Shown: one piece after another, positions 28,502-37,325 of the stretch
Layout: every line of letters begins with the position of its first letter
How positions within the stretch are numbered: the first letter of the stretch is position 1
Assembly (NCBI RefSeq): GCF_000422505.1
Contig: NZ_AULX01000027.1
Span: forward strand, 62,001 to 126,000
Reading direction: 5' to 3'
Source of the DNA: Paenibacillus pinihumi DSM 23905 = JCM 16419
Lineage (GTDB): Bacteria; Bacillota; Bacilli; Paenibacillales; Paenibacillaceae
Length of the DNA: 64,000 nucleotides
Translations under genes and position numbers: made by a program
The notes under the pieces: model-generated
Seen by the model: only the letters and a program-made list of their open reading frames with translations
Database searches by the model: none
What the model was told of the DNA's origin: nothing

Positions 28502-29011
28502 ATGAGAAAGAAAATTTGGATATTAGGGTTGTTGTGTCTGTTAATAGTTTCATTTACAGGATGTTCAAAAGAAGTGATAAAGCTAGATCAATCCAAGTTA
28601 AATCAATATTCAATTAGTTATATTGGAGAAGATCAAGCACTCGTTGAGCATCTGGCTGGCAAAGGGGCACGAATATCCATTAATAATGATGTTATGGATA
28701 TTCAGCCGTACGACATTATTATTATCGATAACAGTATGGTTAAACGTTTAGATGCAGAACTAATCAAACAGGCAGTATTGAAAAATAAGTTTGTGTTTTT
28801 TGACCAGGCGAATAATACGCAAGACATTGACAGAATTTTCCTTGGACAGTCATCATACGAGGTCAATAAGGAAAGTGACCAGAATAGTATTATTCAACTT
28901 AAACGTACTCTAGATAATCAATATATGTTAAACGGTTCTGTATATAAGATTGATGAATTTAGATACGAAAGACTCCTGGATGTTATTTTCAAAATAATAG
29001 ACGCATCATAA
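28502..29011 (+). CDS. Hypothetical lipoprotein
   Basis: This 169-residue exported lipoprotein has a signal segment (residues 1-19) and lipobox SFTGC. The mature part is a mixed alpha/beta domain (YDIIIIDNSMVKRLDAELI) resembling a Rossmann-like or receiver-type fold, without recognised motifs. It begins nine bases after the split secreted-protein gene and ends with a terminator. The two were probably co-transcribed and may act together outside the cell; that link is inference. Confidence 0.7.
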   Translation: MRKKIWILGLLCLLIVSFTGCSKEVIKLDQSKLNQYSISYIGEDQALVEHLAGKGARISINNDVMDIQPYDIIIIDNSMVKRLDAELIKQAVLKNKFVFFDQANNTQDIDRIFLGQSSYEVNKESDQNSIIQLKRTLDNQYMLNGSVYKIDEFRYERLLDVIFKIIDAS

Positions 29012-29064
29012 TTTTAGAATCGGTCTCTCTGCTGTTATTCAAAATTTAGATTAATTTTATTAAT

Positions 29065-29104
29065 TGGCCTATCTGTACATAATTTGTGCAGATGGGCCTT
29101 TTAC
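29065..29104 (+). terminator. Terminator after the lipoprotein gene
   Basis: GGCCTATCTGTAC pairs with GTGCAGATGGGCC around a short loop and is followed by TTTTA. The gap from here to the Crp/Fnr gene (to 29327) contains nothing else recognised and marks the right edge of the AT-rich island. Confidence 0.8.
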
Positions 29105-29327
29105 TGTTCGTAGTTTATACATGTTCAATTTTATTAACATCTTTAGTTTAATGCATTCATTGAGGAAAAAGATGGATGCTGAGAACAACTCATTTCAGGT
29201 ATAATTGACAAAGGGATTTACTATTCTATAAATTTCGCAGATTTTCCCTACGATTTTGGCAGGATAAGCTGCCGGAAATGAAGAAATGTATATATTTTCA
29301 TATTCCGATGAAGGAGATTTTGAATCG

Positions 29328-30023
29328 ATGCCCATTGATCAGCAGACGCTTAGGTCGACTGTTCCTTTTTTTGAAGATATTTCACCGGATTTTCTGGAGC
29401 GGATTGTACCGTTCATGTACGAGAGGACATTCAAGAAAAATTCAATCATTTTTATTGAAGGCGACGAAGGGGAAGAAATTTATTTTATCCGTTCCGGCTC
29501 GGTGAACATATACAGCTTCGACGGCTCCAAAAAAGTGATCTTGGCGGTGCTGCAAAAAGGCGACTATTTTGGAGAAATGGCGGTTATCCGTCCCGGTCTT
29601 GTCCGCTCAGCCACAGCGGAGACAGCATCGCCTACGAAGCTGTTTACGCTTCGAAGGACAGATTTTGAAAAGCTGATCGAGCAGCATCCATGGCTGGCCC
29701 TCCAACTGCTGGAGTACTCGCTGGAGCGGCTCAGACGGACTAATCAGCAGGTATATGACCTGACTTTCCTTAATGTAAAGACCCGCATTATGAAGCGGCT
29801 GCTCAGACTTTCGCAGGAATATGGGGTTTCAGAAGCTGAGGGCATTCGCATTGATGCCAAGCTGACGCATCAGCAAATTGCCGAGATGGTAGGTGCAGCA
29901 CGCGAGACTGTCACCAAGGTATTGCAGGAGCTTCAGGAAGAGGGTCATATTCTGATTCGCAACAAATGGATTACGCTTCCTGACCGTGAACGGATGGAAA
30001 AGCTGCTTCAGGAAGAAATTTAG
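29328..30023 (+). CDS. Crp/Fnr-family transcriptional regulator
   Basis: This 231-residue regulator has an N-terminal cyclic-nucleotide-binding fold (residues 20-125, GDYFGEMAVI near 88) and a C-terminal winged helix with THQQIAEMVGAARETVTKVL near residues 180-200. There is no cysteine cluster, so it is not an iron-sulfur FNR. The glutamate of GEMA is present, but the arginine-serine pair of true cAMP binders is replaced (PGLVRSATAE). The start at 29328 is preceded by AAGGAG at an 11-base distance; ATG 29286 in the same frame is the alternative. The ligand and regulon are unknown. Confidence 0.88.
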   Translation: MPIDQQTLRSTVPFFEDISPDFLERIVPFMYERTFKKNSIIFIEGDEGEEIYFIRSGSVNIYSFDGSKKVILAVLQKGDYFGEMAVIRPGLVRSATAETASPTKLFTLRRTDFEKLIEQHPWLALQLLEYSLERLRRTNQQVYDLTFLNVKTRIMKRLLRLSQEYGVSEAEGIRIDAKLTHQQIAEMVGAARETVTKVLQELQEEGHILIRNKWITLPDRERMEKLLQEEI

Positions 30024-30076
30024 GGCTCTGGCAGCATAGAGATATGCCGAAGGTTGCAGAAAAAAACAAAAATTTG

Positions 30077-30106
30077 TTGACAAGGTGTTCACATTCTCTT
30101 TAGAAT
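30077..30106 (+). promoter_or_regulatory. Promoter of riboswitch-controlled purine permease
   Basis: TTGACA (30077-30082), an 18-base spacer and TAGAAT (30101-30106) predict transcription starting near 30113, about 20 bases before the aptamer. Confidence 0.6.
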
Positions 30107-30132
30107 AAGTTTGAAATTAATAATAACTTTCT

Positions 30133-30203
30133 CTTTTCGTATAATTCCGGGAATCGGCCCGGAAGTCTCTACGAGGTCACCGTAATGATCTGGCTACGAA
30201 AAG
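30133..30203 (+). ncRNA. Guanine-class purine riboswitch aptamer
   Basis: P1 is formed by CTTTTCGTA (30133-30141) and TACGAAAAG (30195-30203). P2 is CCGGG...CCCGG with loop AATCGG, and P3 is AGGTC...GATCT with loop ACCGTAAT. The junction strand AGTCTCTAC and the 3' strand GGCTACGA match the purine aptamer. The specificity base in the 3' junction strand is C (GGCTACG), predicting guanine or hypoxanthine rather than adenine. It controls the NCS2 purine permease downstream, in line with the family's biology. Confidence 0.93.
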
Positions 30204-30269
30204 CGGGACTGGCATGCCAGGGCATCTTGCCCCAGGTATACTTTTCCTGTCTTACGCGGAACCTAGGAG

Positions 30270-30297
30270 AGCGGAGCGATAATATCGCTGCTTTTTT
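30270..30297 (+). terminator. Riboswitch expression-platform terminator
   Basis: AGCGATA-ATATCGCT forms a stem running into CTTTTTT, 67 bases after the aptamer. Guanine binding would favour it and shut off the permease. Two more stems follow before the gene: AGCTTGCCC/GGGCAAGCT (30364-30387) and CGAAAGGCA/TGCCTTCG (30409-30429) with a T run at 30435-30442. Confidence 0.7.
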
Positions 30298-30537
30298 AGG
30301 TTATTTTTGTTTGTCTCGTATTTGCCTGCAAGGCGGTAGGGTTCAGACAAGGCCGTGTAACGTAGCTTGCCCCTTGAAGGGCAAGCTGGAAGTTGAAAGA
30401 AGGTAGCGCGAAAGGCAGATTTGCCTTCGTATTGCTTTTTTTCTTTGCGCATATGCATTGCCCAAGGCTTCTATTACAGAGACGGGCCTTGTATTTGCGC
30501 GTGCTTGCACACAAATTTTGGGAGGGGTATGGAAACA

Positions 30538-31929
30538 ATGAATCGTTTCTTCCGGTTACAGGAGAACGGCACCAATGTCAGAACGGAGATTATGGCGGGT
30601 CTGACGACATTTATGACGATGGCTTATATTTTGGCCGTCAATCCGAGTATTTTGAGCCCGACAGGACTGAGCTGGGACTCCGTGTTTTTGGCTACGGCAC
30701 TGGCAGCAGGCATATTCACTATCTTGATGGGATTGTTCGTAAACTTCCCGGTGGCTTTGGCGCCAGGAATGGGTTTGAATGCTTATTTTGCGGCAACTAT
30801 TCTTGCTTCACAAGCGACCGGAACGCCGATTTCTCCGGCAATGGGACTTACGGCTGTATTTATTTCAGGTATTATATTCATTATCCTGACAGTGACCCAG
30901 ATTCGCCAAATGCTGCTGGTTGCTGTACCAGACAGCATCAAACATGCAATTACAGTAGGTATCGGTCTTTTCATTACGATTATCGGACTTAAAAACAGCG
31001 GCCTGCTGACCGTTTCGGTTGAGACGCTTAATGATATTCCAAAGGGCACATACACCGGCCTGCTCGGCTTCGAGTCTGTCATTCATATGGGAGATGTGCA
31101 TAATCAGGGAGTCCTGCTGACCGTCATTGGAATTCTGCTGATTGCAGTTATGATGGTGCTTCGCATCCCGGGAGCGATTTTGTTCGGTATTTTGCTGACG
31201 ACGGTTATTGCGATCCTGATCGGCAATGTAAATGTCGGCGACACATTGAGTGGCAAAACGTGGGTTCCGAATTTTGGAGAACTCAACTTCTGGCACTTTG
31301 ACTTTGCAGGCGTATTCGAAGTTGGTCTGATTACAGTTATTCTGACCTTTACTTTCGTAGAGCTGTTCGATACATTCGGTACGCTGGTTGGTACGGCTAC
31401 ACGCGCAGGCTTTATGAAGGATAAAGAAAAAGGCCGCAAAAAAGTCGGTAAAGCAATGATGGTTGACGCGATCGGCGTCAGCGGCGGTGCGATGCTGGGA
31501 ACAAGTACTGTAACGGCGTTCGTTGAAAGCTCCTCGGGTATTGCCCAAGGCGGACGGACAGGCCTTACAGCAGTAACTACAGGCATCTGCTTCTTGCTCT
31601 CGATCTTCCTTTCACCTCTCGTTGCTTTGGTTCCGGGATCTGCAACAAGCGCAGCTTTGATCATCGTAGGGGTGCTCATGATGCAATCCGTGAAGGATAT
31701 TGATTTCTCCGACATGGTTTACGCAGTTCCGGCGTTCCTGACAATTGCGATGATGCCATTTACGTACAACATTGCCAACGGTATTTCCTTCGGTATCGTG
31801 TTCTACGTCATTCTGGCGACAGTAGCGAACCTGTCCGGCAAAGGCAAAGAGAAATACAACGTTCACTGGCTGATGTGGCTGCTCGCGATTCTGATCGTCG
31901 CACGTTACGTGTTCATGGCAGGACATTAA
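30538..31929 (+). CDS. pbuG: NCS2-family guanine/hypoxanthine permease
   Basis: This purine uptake permease has 463 residues and about 12-14 membrane segments. It belongs to the AzgA/PbuG branch of NCS2: TEIMAGLTTFMTMAYILAVNP at the N-terminus (split: TEIMAGLTTFM, MAYILAVNP), APGMGLNAYFA near residue 75, the transport-site TFVELFDTFGTLVG near residue 260 and STVTAFVESSSGIAQGGRTG near residue 320. The start is ATG 30538, ten bases after GGAGGGG; ATG 30529 is too close to that site. The upstream guanine riboswitch confirms the substrate class. PbuG and PbuO are alternatives for the symbol. Confidence 0.93.
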   Translation: MNRFFRLQENGTNVRTEIMAGLTTFMTMAYILAVNPSILSPTGLSWDSVFLATALAAGIFTILMGLFVNFPVALAPGMGLNAYFAATILASQATGTPISPAMGLTAVFISGIIFIILTVTQIRQMLLVAVPDSIKHAITVGIGLFITIIGLKNSGLLTVSVETLNDIPKGTYTGLLGFESVIHMGDVHNQGVLLTVIGILLIAVMMVLRIPGAILFGILLTTVIAILIGNVNVGDTLSGKTWVPNFGELNFWHFDFAGVFEVGLITVILTFTFVELFDTFGTLVGTATRAGFMKDKEKGRKKVGKAMMVDAIGVSGGAMLGTSTVTAFVESSSGIAQGGRTGLTAVTTGICFLLSIFLSPLVALVPGSATSAALIIVGVLMMQSVKDIDFSDMVYAVPAFLTIAMMPFTYNIANGISFGIVFYVILATVANLSGKGKEKYNVHWLMWLLAILIVARYVFMAGH

Positions 31930-31965
31930 TAGTCCGGTTGTTTAATAGGGTTCAATCTTAAAATC

Positions 31966-32006
31966 AAGGTATCTCCGCGAAGTTTTCATCCGGAGGTACC
32001 TTTTTA
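31966..32006 (+). terminator. Terminator of pbuG
   Basis: AAGGTATCTCCG pairs with CGGAGGTACCTT with a 15-base loop and continues into TTTTTA. Confidence 0.85.
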
Positions 32007-32142
32007 TTTGGCTATATATAGCGCATGCATGGATTTTAATTAGGCACGTTTAGAACTTTCGTACGATACTCCTTCCTGAATAATCCAAGTATGATAAAGA
32101 ATATTGCCGGAATGACAAGACAGAGAGCAGGGAGATACGACG

Positions 32143-33087
32143 ATGAAAACTGAACTTATGGAGCAGGAACTGAAACGGTTAGTGAAAAAAGACGAACTGG
32201 ACGAGCAGATGTTTGATCTGCTGCTCCGGGATAGCGAGACCAGCATGAAGCTGCATCTGGAGCAGGAGGAGGATTACTCCCGTCTGGGCAACAGCCGGAT
32301 TGCCGGTTATCCTGATCTGCCGCCATCCATAGCATGGCCTTGTACAGAGGATGATGAGCACTATACCTTTTTGGCGCAAATCAATTTAGGCGAGATGCCG
32401 TTTTCTCCGGTTGAAGGGATGCCCAATGAGGGAATGCTGTATTTTTTCCTGGGGCTGGATGAGCCTGCTTATGATATTGAGCATCAAGTCTACTATTATA
32501 ATGGAGACATGAGCTTGCTCAAAAAAACACTGCCCCCAGAGGGCAAAGTGGAAGTTGTGGAAGAACGGAGAGGATTTGTCCCGTACCGTGTCCAACTGCT
32601 GCCACAGCTAAATGTCATCTCTGATAGTGAAGCATACGAGACCTTATTGGATGAATATAGTGACAGTCTGGCTTATGCGACACTCTGTGACGGCAGTGAT
32701 GCTATTTGGGGACAACATCAGTCATTCGCCGGAGATACGCCTATGGATGCCTATTTATGCCGCAACGGGATGAAAGACCTGCTGTTCAATACGTATAAAA
32801 CAGTGGAGCGGGTCAGGGAAGAGGCGAAACAAGCTATGGAACGGGGAAGCGAAACATACAGTGAACACCTGATTTCCGATGTTTTGCCTCAGCTTGAGCA
32901 ATTCCTGGCCAGGAAAGAGGAGCATGAGCAGGCGTCAAAAAACTGGCATGTGCTTTTCTCCCTTTCTTCATTGGATGAAGTGGGCATGTGCTGGTGGGAT
33001 GCCGGATATTTGGAGTTTTATATGGATAAAGAAGATTTAAAACAATTGAATTTCTCAAATACCTACGTCAATTTGGCTACAAGCTGA
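32143..33087 (+). CDS. YwqG-like DUF1963 protein
   Basis: This 314-residue cytosolic protein belongs to DUF1963, like Bacillus subtilis YwqG. Typical segments are GNSRIAGYPDLPPSIAWP (residues 50-67), FLAQINLGEMP (near 84), GMLYFFLGLDE (near 101) and the C-terminal LFSLSSLDEVGMCWWDAGYLEFYM. The biochemical role is unknown. In B. subtilis ywqG lies next to the YwqJ polymorphic toxin cluster; here it likewise sits 200 bases before an effector locus, but a terminator separates them. The start follows CAGGGAG. Confidence 0.85.
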   Translation: MKTELMEQELKRLVKKDELDEQMFDLLLRDSETSMKLHLEQEEDYSRLGNSRIAGYPDLPPSIAWPCTEDDEHYTFLAQINLGEMPFSPVEGMPNEGMLYFFLGLDEPAYDIEHQVYYYNGDMSLLKKTLPPEGKVEVVEERRGFVPYRVQLLPQLNVISDSEAYETLLDEYSDSLAYATLCDGSDAIWGQHQSFAGDTPMDAYLCRNGMKDLLFNTYKTVERVREEAKQAMERGSETYSEHLISDVLPQLEQFLARKEEHEQASKNWHVLFSLSSLDEVGMCWWDAGYLEFYMDKEDLKQLNFSNTYVNLATS

Positions 33088-33130
33088 CCTGATCCGGAAG
33101 AAAAATATATCTTAAAACGAGTTAAGCGCG

Positions 33131-33178
33131 CAAGATGTGCCTGGCGATCCAAAATCGCCCTTCGCATCTTGTTTTTTT
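33131..33178 (+). terminator. Terminator after the DUF1963 gene
   Basis: CAAGATG (33131) pairs with CATCTTG (33165-33171), with an inner GGCGAT/ATCGCC stem, followed by seven T. Confidence 0.85.
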
Positions 33179-33292
33179 GCGTCTACTTTTTCAGGATATT
33201 ATACAAATTTAAGTAAAATTGTCCGATAGAAACAGTAAGAGAGAAAAAATATCATTTATGGGTATTGTTCAGACCCGGAATTGGAGGCAGAC

Positions 33293-33910
33293 ATGGAGCA
33301 TTGGGATACGAGAATGGTGCAGCTATCACGTGGTGCGAGGCCATCGGAATCAGGTGATCTGGCAAAAGATAAAAAGCTTCCCAACCTGGAGCAGCAATTC
33401 CTGGAGGTTGGCGGTGAGACGCTGACGTTTGTCACGCAAGAGCTCATGGACAGGCGGCTTTCAATGAAGCTGCCGAGAAACTTTCAGGAAATGAGCGAAG
33501 AGATGGCGAGGATCAAATATCCTTCCGACCGCCGGCCGCAGCTTATTTTCACCAATGAGACGGGAACGGTCAATTTGGCCTTTACCCATACTGCAAGTCC
33601 CGTAGAGAAGGCAGAGGTCGGGCAGTTCACGGAAGTGATGACGGCCTCGCTGCGTAAAGCCCAAAAGCTTCGAAAATGGCATGGCAGCGGCATGCTGGAT
33701 ACAGATGAGACTACTGTTGGCTACTGTGAATTTGTCTCCCCCACGCTGGAGGAGGATATTTACAACCTGATGGGCTTCCTGTCAATGGAGGAACGGGCTT
33801 TGCTTTGTACGTTTAACTGTCTGGGGGACGACATGAAGGAATGGCAGCCCATGGCTCATGCGATGATGAGATCGATTCGGCTGGCTGAGGATGAGGAACA
33901 GTCCGGGTAA
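33293..33910 (+). CDS. DUF1795/DcrB-like protein of the effector locus
   Basis: This 205-residue soluble protein has a region LSMKLPRNFQEMSEEMARIKYP (split: LSMKLPRNF, EMARIKYP) followed by RRPQLIFTNETGTVNLAFT, which resembles the DcrB/Mog1-like DUF1795 fold. In type VI systems DUF1795 proteins (Eag) chaperone effectors onto VgrG. That role fits its place 38 bases before a VgrG-like gene but is inference. The start is ATG 33293, after TTGGAGGCAGAC; an upstream TTG at 33281 is inside that site. It is the first gene of the locus. Confidence 0.6.
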   Translation: MEHWDTRMVQLSRGARPSESGDLAKDKKLPNLEQQFLEVGGETLTFVTQELMDRRLSMKLPRNFQEMSEEMARIKYPSDRRPQLIFTNETGTVNLAFTHTASPVEKAEVGQFTEVMTASLRKAQKLRKWHGSGMLDTDETTVGYCEFVSPTLEEDIYNLMGFLSMEERALLCTFNCLGDDMKEWQPMAHAMMRSIRLAEDEEQSG

Positions 33911-33948
33911 GCAATTGCGGGAAGCAGCCACAATAGGGAGGAATCTGA

Positions 33949-35382
33949 ATGAGCGTGGTAAAGCTGGAGGGATTAACGTATCAGAATATCAAGGTCAGCC
34001 CGTTTGATCTGACCCATCTGCAGGAATTGAAGATTACCAGAAAGCTGAACGACCATGCGTATATGTCCTTTACCGGGATTGTGCCGGAGGAGGAGAAGGA
34101 CCGTTACATTCTGATGTGCGACGAGGATACCCGGGTGGAAATCAGCCAGTTGGAGGAGGAAGGCGGCAGTGTGCCGCTGTTCTGCGGGTTGATTCGCCAT
34201 ATCGCCGTCAAGGCGGTGCACAGGGTGTATTATCTGGAGGTCGAGGCTGTATCTCCGACCTATGAGCTGGATGTGAAGAAACGCAGCCGTTCTTTCCAGG
34301 ATACCAGCTTGAGTTATCAGGCCTTGCTGAATAAAGTTGCCAGCTCTTATCAAGGGATTGATATTTTGGATGAGGCGACGTCGGGGGCGGCAATCGGACG
34401 GTTTACGATGCAGTATCTGGAGACAGATTGGGAGTTTTTGAAAAGGCTCGCTTCGCGCCTGCGCACTGCGCTTATCCCGGCGGTTCAATTTCAGCGTCCA
34501 AAATTTTATTTCGGCCTGCCCGACGGCAATGGAGGCTCGGAGTTGAAATCATCTCATTACCGTGTGCTCAAGCGGCTGGAGCCTTATCGGTATACATCCC
34601 AGAATACACAGGCTGAAGTCACAGAAAATGACTACATTTATTATGAAGTGGAGTCTGTCCAGGTGCTGAATCTGGGGGATTCCGTCAAGTTCAAGGGCCA
34701 TAATCTATATGTGTATGAGGCTGTTACGACGATGACGGCAGGAATTGTGAAGCATCTCTACACGCTCAGCTCGCGGGCAGGGCTGCGTCAAAACATTTTA
34801 TACAACGAGCAAATTATCGGTGCTTCCCTTCAAGGGGAAGTCATTTCGCTACAAGGGGACCGGGTGAAGGTACGTTTGCATATTGACGAGGAGCAGTCCA
34901 AGTCGGGAGCCTATGCTTTTCCTTATGCTTCGGTTTATACGGCAGAGGGCAACAGCGGCTGGTATTGTATGCCGGAGGTTGGAGACCAGATTCGCGTGTA
35001 TTTTCCCAGCTTCAAGGAGGAAGAAGGCATCGCCAGCAGCTCGGTACGGCAAAACTCCGATGAAGGCGAATCGAACAAGGTCAGCAATCCGGATCATAAA
35101 GTTTTCCGTACGCCTACGGGCAAGGAATTGAAAATGACCCCTGAAGAGCTTGTGATTACAGGCAAGGACGGGGAGATATATATTCGTCTTAGTGAAGCAG
35201 GCGGCATCGAAATTGCCAGCAGTCTTCCTATCAGATTGATCGCCAAGGAAGACATTGTGATGAATGCGGATCAGAAGATTGTTCTGTCGGCAAAAGAGCA
35301 GATTAGTCTTGTCTGTAAGGACAGCAGCATTACGATGGATGGGGCAACGAACCTGTTGGGGACAGAATTGAAAACGAATTAG
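33949..35382 (+). CDS. VgrG-like contractile injection spike protein
   Basis: This 477-residue protein is related to phage late-control protein D (gpD) and VgrG/Pvc8. The N-terminal gpD-like half includes YLETDWEFLKRLASRL near residue 150. The gp5 OB-fold region has VISLQGDRVKVRLHI (near 300) and WYCMPEVGDQIRVYFPS (near 340), where the wording PEVGDQVxVxF is characteristic. A C-terminal beta-repeat region of about 80 residues (IVMNADQKIVLSAKEQ) would form the needle. It is clearly paralogous to the first 490 residues of the protein at 37848. It carries no extra toxin domain. The start follows GGGAGGAATC. Confidence 0.88.
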   Translation: MSVVKLEGLTYQNIKVSPFDLTHLQELKITRKLNDHAYMSFTGIVPEEEKDRYILMCDEDTRVEISQLEEEGGSVPLFCGLIRHIAVKAVHRVYYLEVEAVSPTYELDVKKRSRSFQDTSLSYQALLNKVASSYQGIDILDEATSGAAIGRFTMQYLETDWEFLKRLASRLRTALIPAVQFQRPKFYFGLPDGNGGSELKSSHYRVLKRLEPYRYTSQNTQAEVTENDYIYYEVESVQVLNLGDSVKFKGHNLYVYEAVTTMTAGIVKHLYTLSSRAGLRQNILYNEQIIGASLQGEVISLQGDRVKVRLHIDEEQSKSGAYAFPYASVYTAEGNSGWYCMPEVGDQIRVYFPSFKEEEGIASSSVRQNSDEGESNKVSNPDHKVFRTPTGKELKMTPEELVITGKDGEIYIRLSEAGGIEIASSLPIRLIAKEDIVMNADQKIVLSAKEQISLVCKDSSITMDGATNLLGTELKTN

Positions 35383-35425
35383 ACACCGGGCATATCTCAT
35401 GCTCACATTAAAAGGAGGCTGGCAG

Positions 35426-36724
35426 ATGGACCGGGAGGATAAAAGAAGCCGCGCCTTGGCGGACTTCCGGGAGCGGATTGTGCTGCCAAGACGGAAGGAA
35501 CGGCTGCTGCTGCTGGAAGAGCTGTATCAGAGCCGCAGAGAGACATTGGCAGAGCAGTTCCTGCAGGGACTTGGGAAGTGGTGTGCTGATATAGGTGAAT
35601 TACAGGCACGTGGGGATAAGGGCCGGATCGGCACGATCGCCTATGGACTGTTGCGTACGCAGCTTTTGGAAGGGCGGCTGGTCTATATGGCTGAAGCGGC
35701 AGACAGCGGCTGGTTTATGGATGCTTCCCCGGTTCATGATTACTATGATGCAAGCTGGGCGCTGGCTCCTTGGACAGGATGGCTGGACGAACTGGAGCAA
35801 GGCCGCAGGGAATATCAAGGCCTTCTTACCGCATTGGATGCGGAAAAGGAGTGGCTGCTTGGGGCTGCAAACATCCAACCGTATATAACCGCTCTTATCC
35901 GTTATGCGATGCCCGTTGCGTCAGAGCTGGAAGCCGTGCAGAGCTTGGAAAAGGAAGACCTCTTTGAGGTCAGAGTGGGCGAATTCCGGGATTTCAGCGA
36001 AGTGGTGTACCGGGTGGATCGCAGACAGCAGGATGAAGCAGCTGTCCGGGCCCGGCTGGAGAAGCAGCAGGCAGGTGAAGACAGCGGCGCTTACGGGCAT
36101 TTTTACAGGATAAATTTGTCCAGTGGTGACTACGGCGGTCAGGATTTCCGTTTTGCACGTTTTGACGCTAGTGACCTGTCCGGGGCTGTATTAGAAGGAA
36201 GTATACTTGCCGGAAGCCTGTGGGAAAATTCTTCACTCGAAGAGGCGGATCTGTCTGAGAGCTGGTTAAGCGGTGCCAGTTTTGAAGCATGCAATCTGCG
36301 GAATGCAGACCTGCAGTTGGCGGCAGGAATGCCTGGGATAGCTGTAGCAGCTGTTCCAGGCCAATCTGTATCCGAAAGCTCCGGAGATGCCAAAGCCGCC
36401 GCTGCACTGGACTATGCAGAACTTGGCCCAGGCTGGCAAGGGGTAAGTTTCGCCCGCTCGGATTTGTCTGGCGCGGATTTAAGTGCTGCTTTGCTCCCGG
36501 GCGCAAGTTTTGCCGGAGCCAATTTGTCGGGAGTAAAGTTTTGGGGTGCAAATTTGGAAGATGCGGATTTCCGTGGAGCAGTCTTGCAGGGGACAGACTT
36601 TTTTGGCGCGTTGCTTGAGGGAGCGCTGTGGGATGAGCATGTGAATGTCGACCAGCAGACAGAAGGTTCGGCGGATGGGATGAAGTCCATAAATGATGTA
36701 CATGCGGGGGTGCGCAGACATTGA
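35426..36724 (+). CDS. Pentapeptide-repeat protein of the effector locus
   Basis: This 432-residue protein has a helical N-terminal part (to about residue 230) of unknown family. Two blocks of pentapeptide repeats of the A(D/N)LxG type follow: about residues 245-300 (FARFDASDLSGAVLEGS) and 350-415 (DLSGADLSAALLPGAS and on). These are split by a 45-residue non-repeat insert rich in Ala, Gly and Ser. Pentapeptide repeats fold as a right-handed quadrilateral beta-helix. Proteins of this type recur beside VgrG and PAAR genes and may cap or adapt the spike. The start is ATG 35426 after AAAGGAGG. Its stop overlaps the next start (TTGA). Confidence 0.8.
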   Translation: MDREDKRSRALADFRERIVLPRRKERLLLLEELYQSRRETLAEQFLQGLGKWCADIGELQARGDKGRIGTIAYGLLRTQLLEGRLVYMAEAADSGWFMDASPVHDYYDASWALAPWTGWLDELEQGRREYQGLLTALDAEKEWLLGAANIQPYITALIRYAMPVASELEAVQSLEKEDLFEVRVGEFRDFSEVVYRVDRRQQDEAAVRARLEKQQAGEDSGAYGHFYRINLSSGDYGGQDFRFARFDASDLSGAVLEGSILAGSLWENSSLEEADLSESWLSGASFEACNLRNADLQLAAGMPGIAVAAVPGQSVSESSGDAKAAAALDYAELGPGWQGVSFARSDLSGADLSAALLPGASFAGANLSGVKFWGANLEDADFRGAVLQGTDFFGALLEGALWDEHVNVDQQTEGSADGMKSINDVHAGVRRH

Positions 36725-37275
36725 TCGGGATGGAATATTTTCAGCTGGAGCTTGATCCCCGGATTCATGATGCTATGCGTCCAGTGGGACTTGGCAAGGT
36801 GCTGACACCGGAGCGGCTATCGGGGAGCAGGCAGGATGAACTCAAGGAGATGCGGCTGCAATTTGAGATCGAGGAACAAGGCAGTTTGACCTTTACCGAT
36901 TTCATCGGGTATCCGGTGCCGCTATTGTCGGATGCACTCAAGCGGCTGATCAAAGTATATGATCCTTCGGTTCCTGCGTTCCAGATTGGACTCATTGACA
37001 CCAAACGCCAAAAACAGGAACTGTATTGGCTGCTGCTTCCTCCAAAGGTTCGCTGTTTATCCGGGGATAGCCGCTATAGTGCGGATGGACGGCTGCAGGA
37101 AGCGGTATTGGATCAGGGGATGCTGGACGGGAGCCCGTTGATTCGAGTAGAGGGAGCCCCCGACAATTGGATGTATGTCCATCTTGGTCTTGCCGAGAGT
37201 ATGCTGCGCAGGGATTTTTATGGAATCAAACTGAACAGGGCCAATATGAGCCAAAGAGCTTCGGGACTGTTGTGA
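36721..37275 (+). CDS. Hypothetical protein of the effector locus
   Basis: This 184-residue soluble alpha/beta protein uses TTG 36721, which overlaps the previous stop by four bases and lies nine bases after GGGGGTG. The central part, FIGYPVPLLSDALKRLIKVY, followed by ELYWLLLPPKVRCLS, recalls the Imm11/DUF1629 type of polymorphic-toxin accessory or immunity proteins. The similarity is by eye and weak. Strict coupling to the pentapeptide gene suggests the two products form a complex. Confidence 0.6.
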   Translation: MIGMEYFQLELDPRIHDAMRPVGLGKVLTPERLSGSRQDELKEMRLQFEIEEQGSLTFTDFIGYPVPLLSDALKRLIKVYDPSVPAFQIGLIDTKRQKQELYWLLLPPKVRCLSGDSRYSADGRLQEAVLDQGMLDGSPLIRVEGAPDNWMYVHLGLAESMLRRDFYGIKLNRANMSQRASGLL

Positions 37276-37325
37276 TTTATGGTGCCTGAGTCACTATCAT
37301 GTACTAGACATGGAGGAGAGCTATA

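Noticed and set aside
20009-29250. Attachment-site duplication of the guaA 3' end
   Set aside because: I looked for a repeat of the sequence around 19993-20020 near the right edge and saw none convincing.
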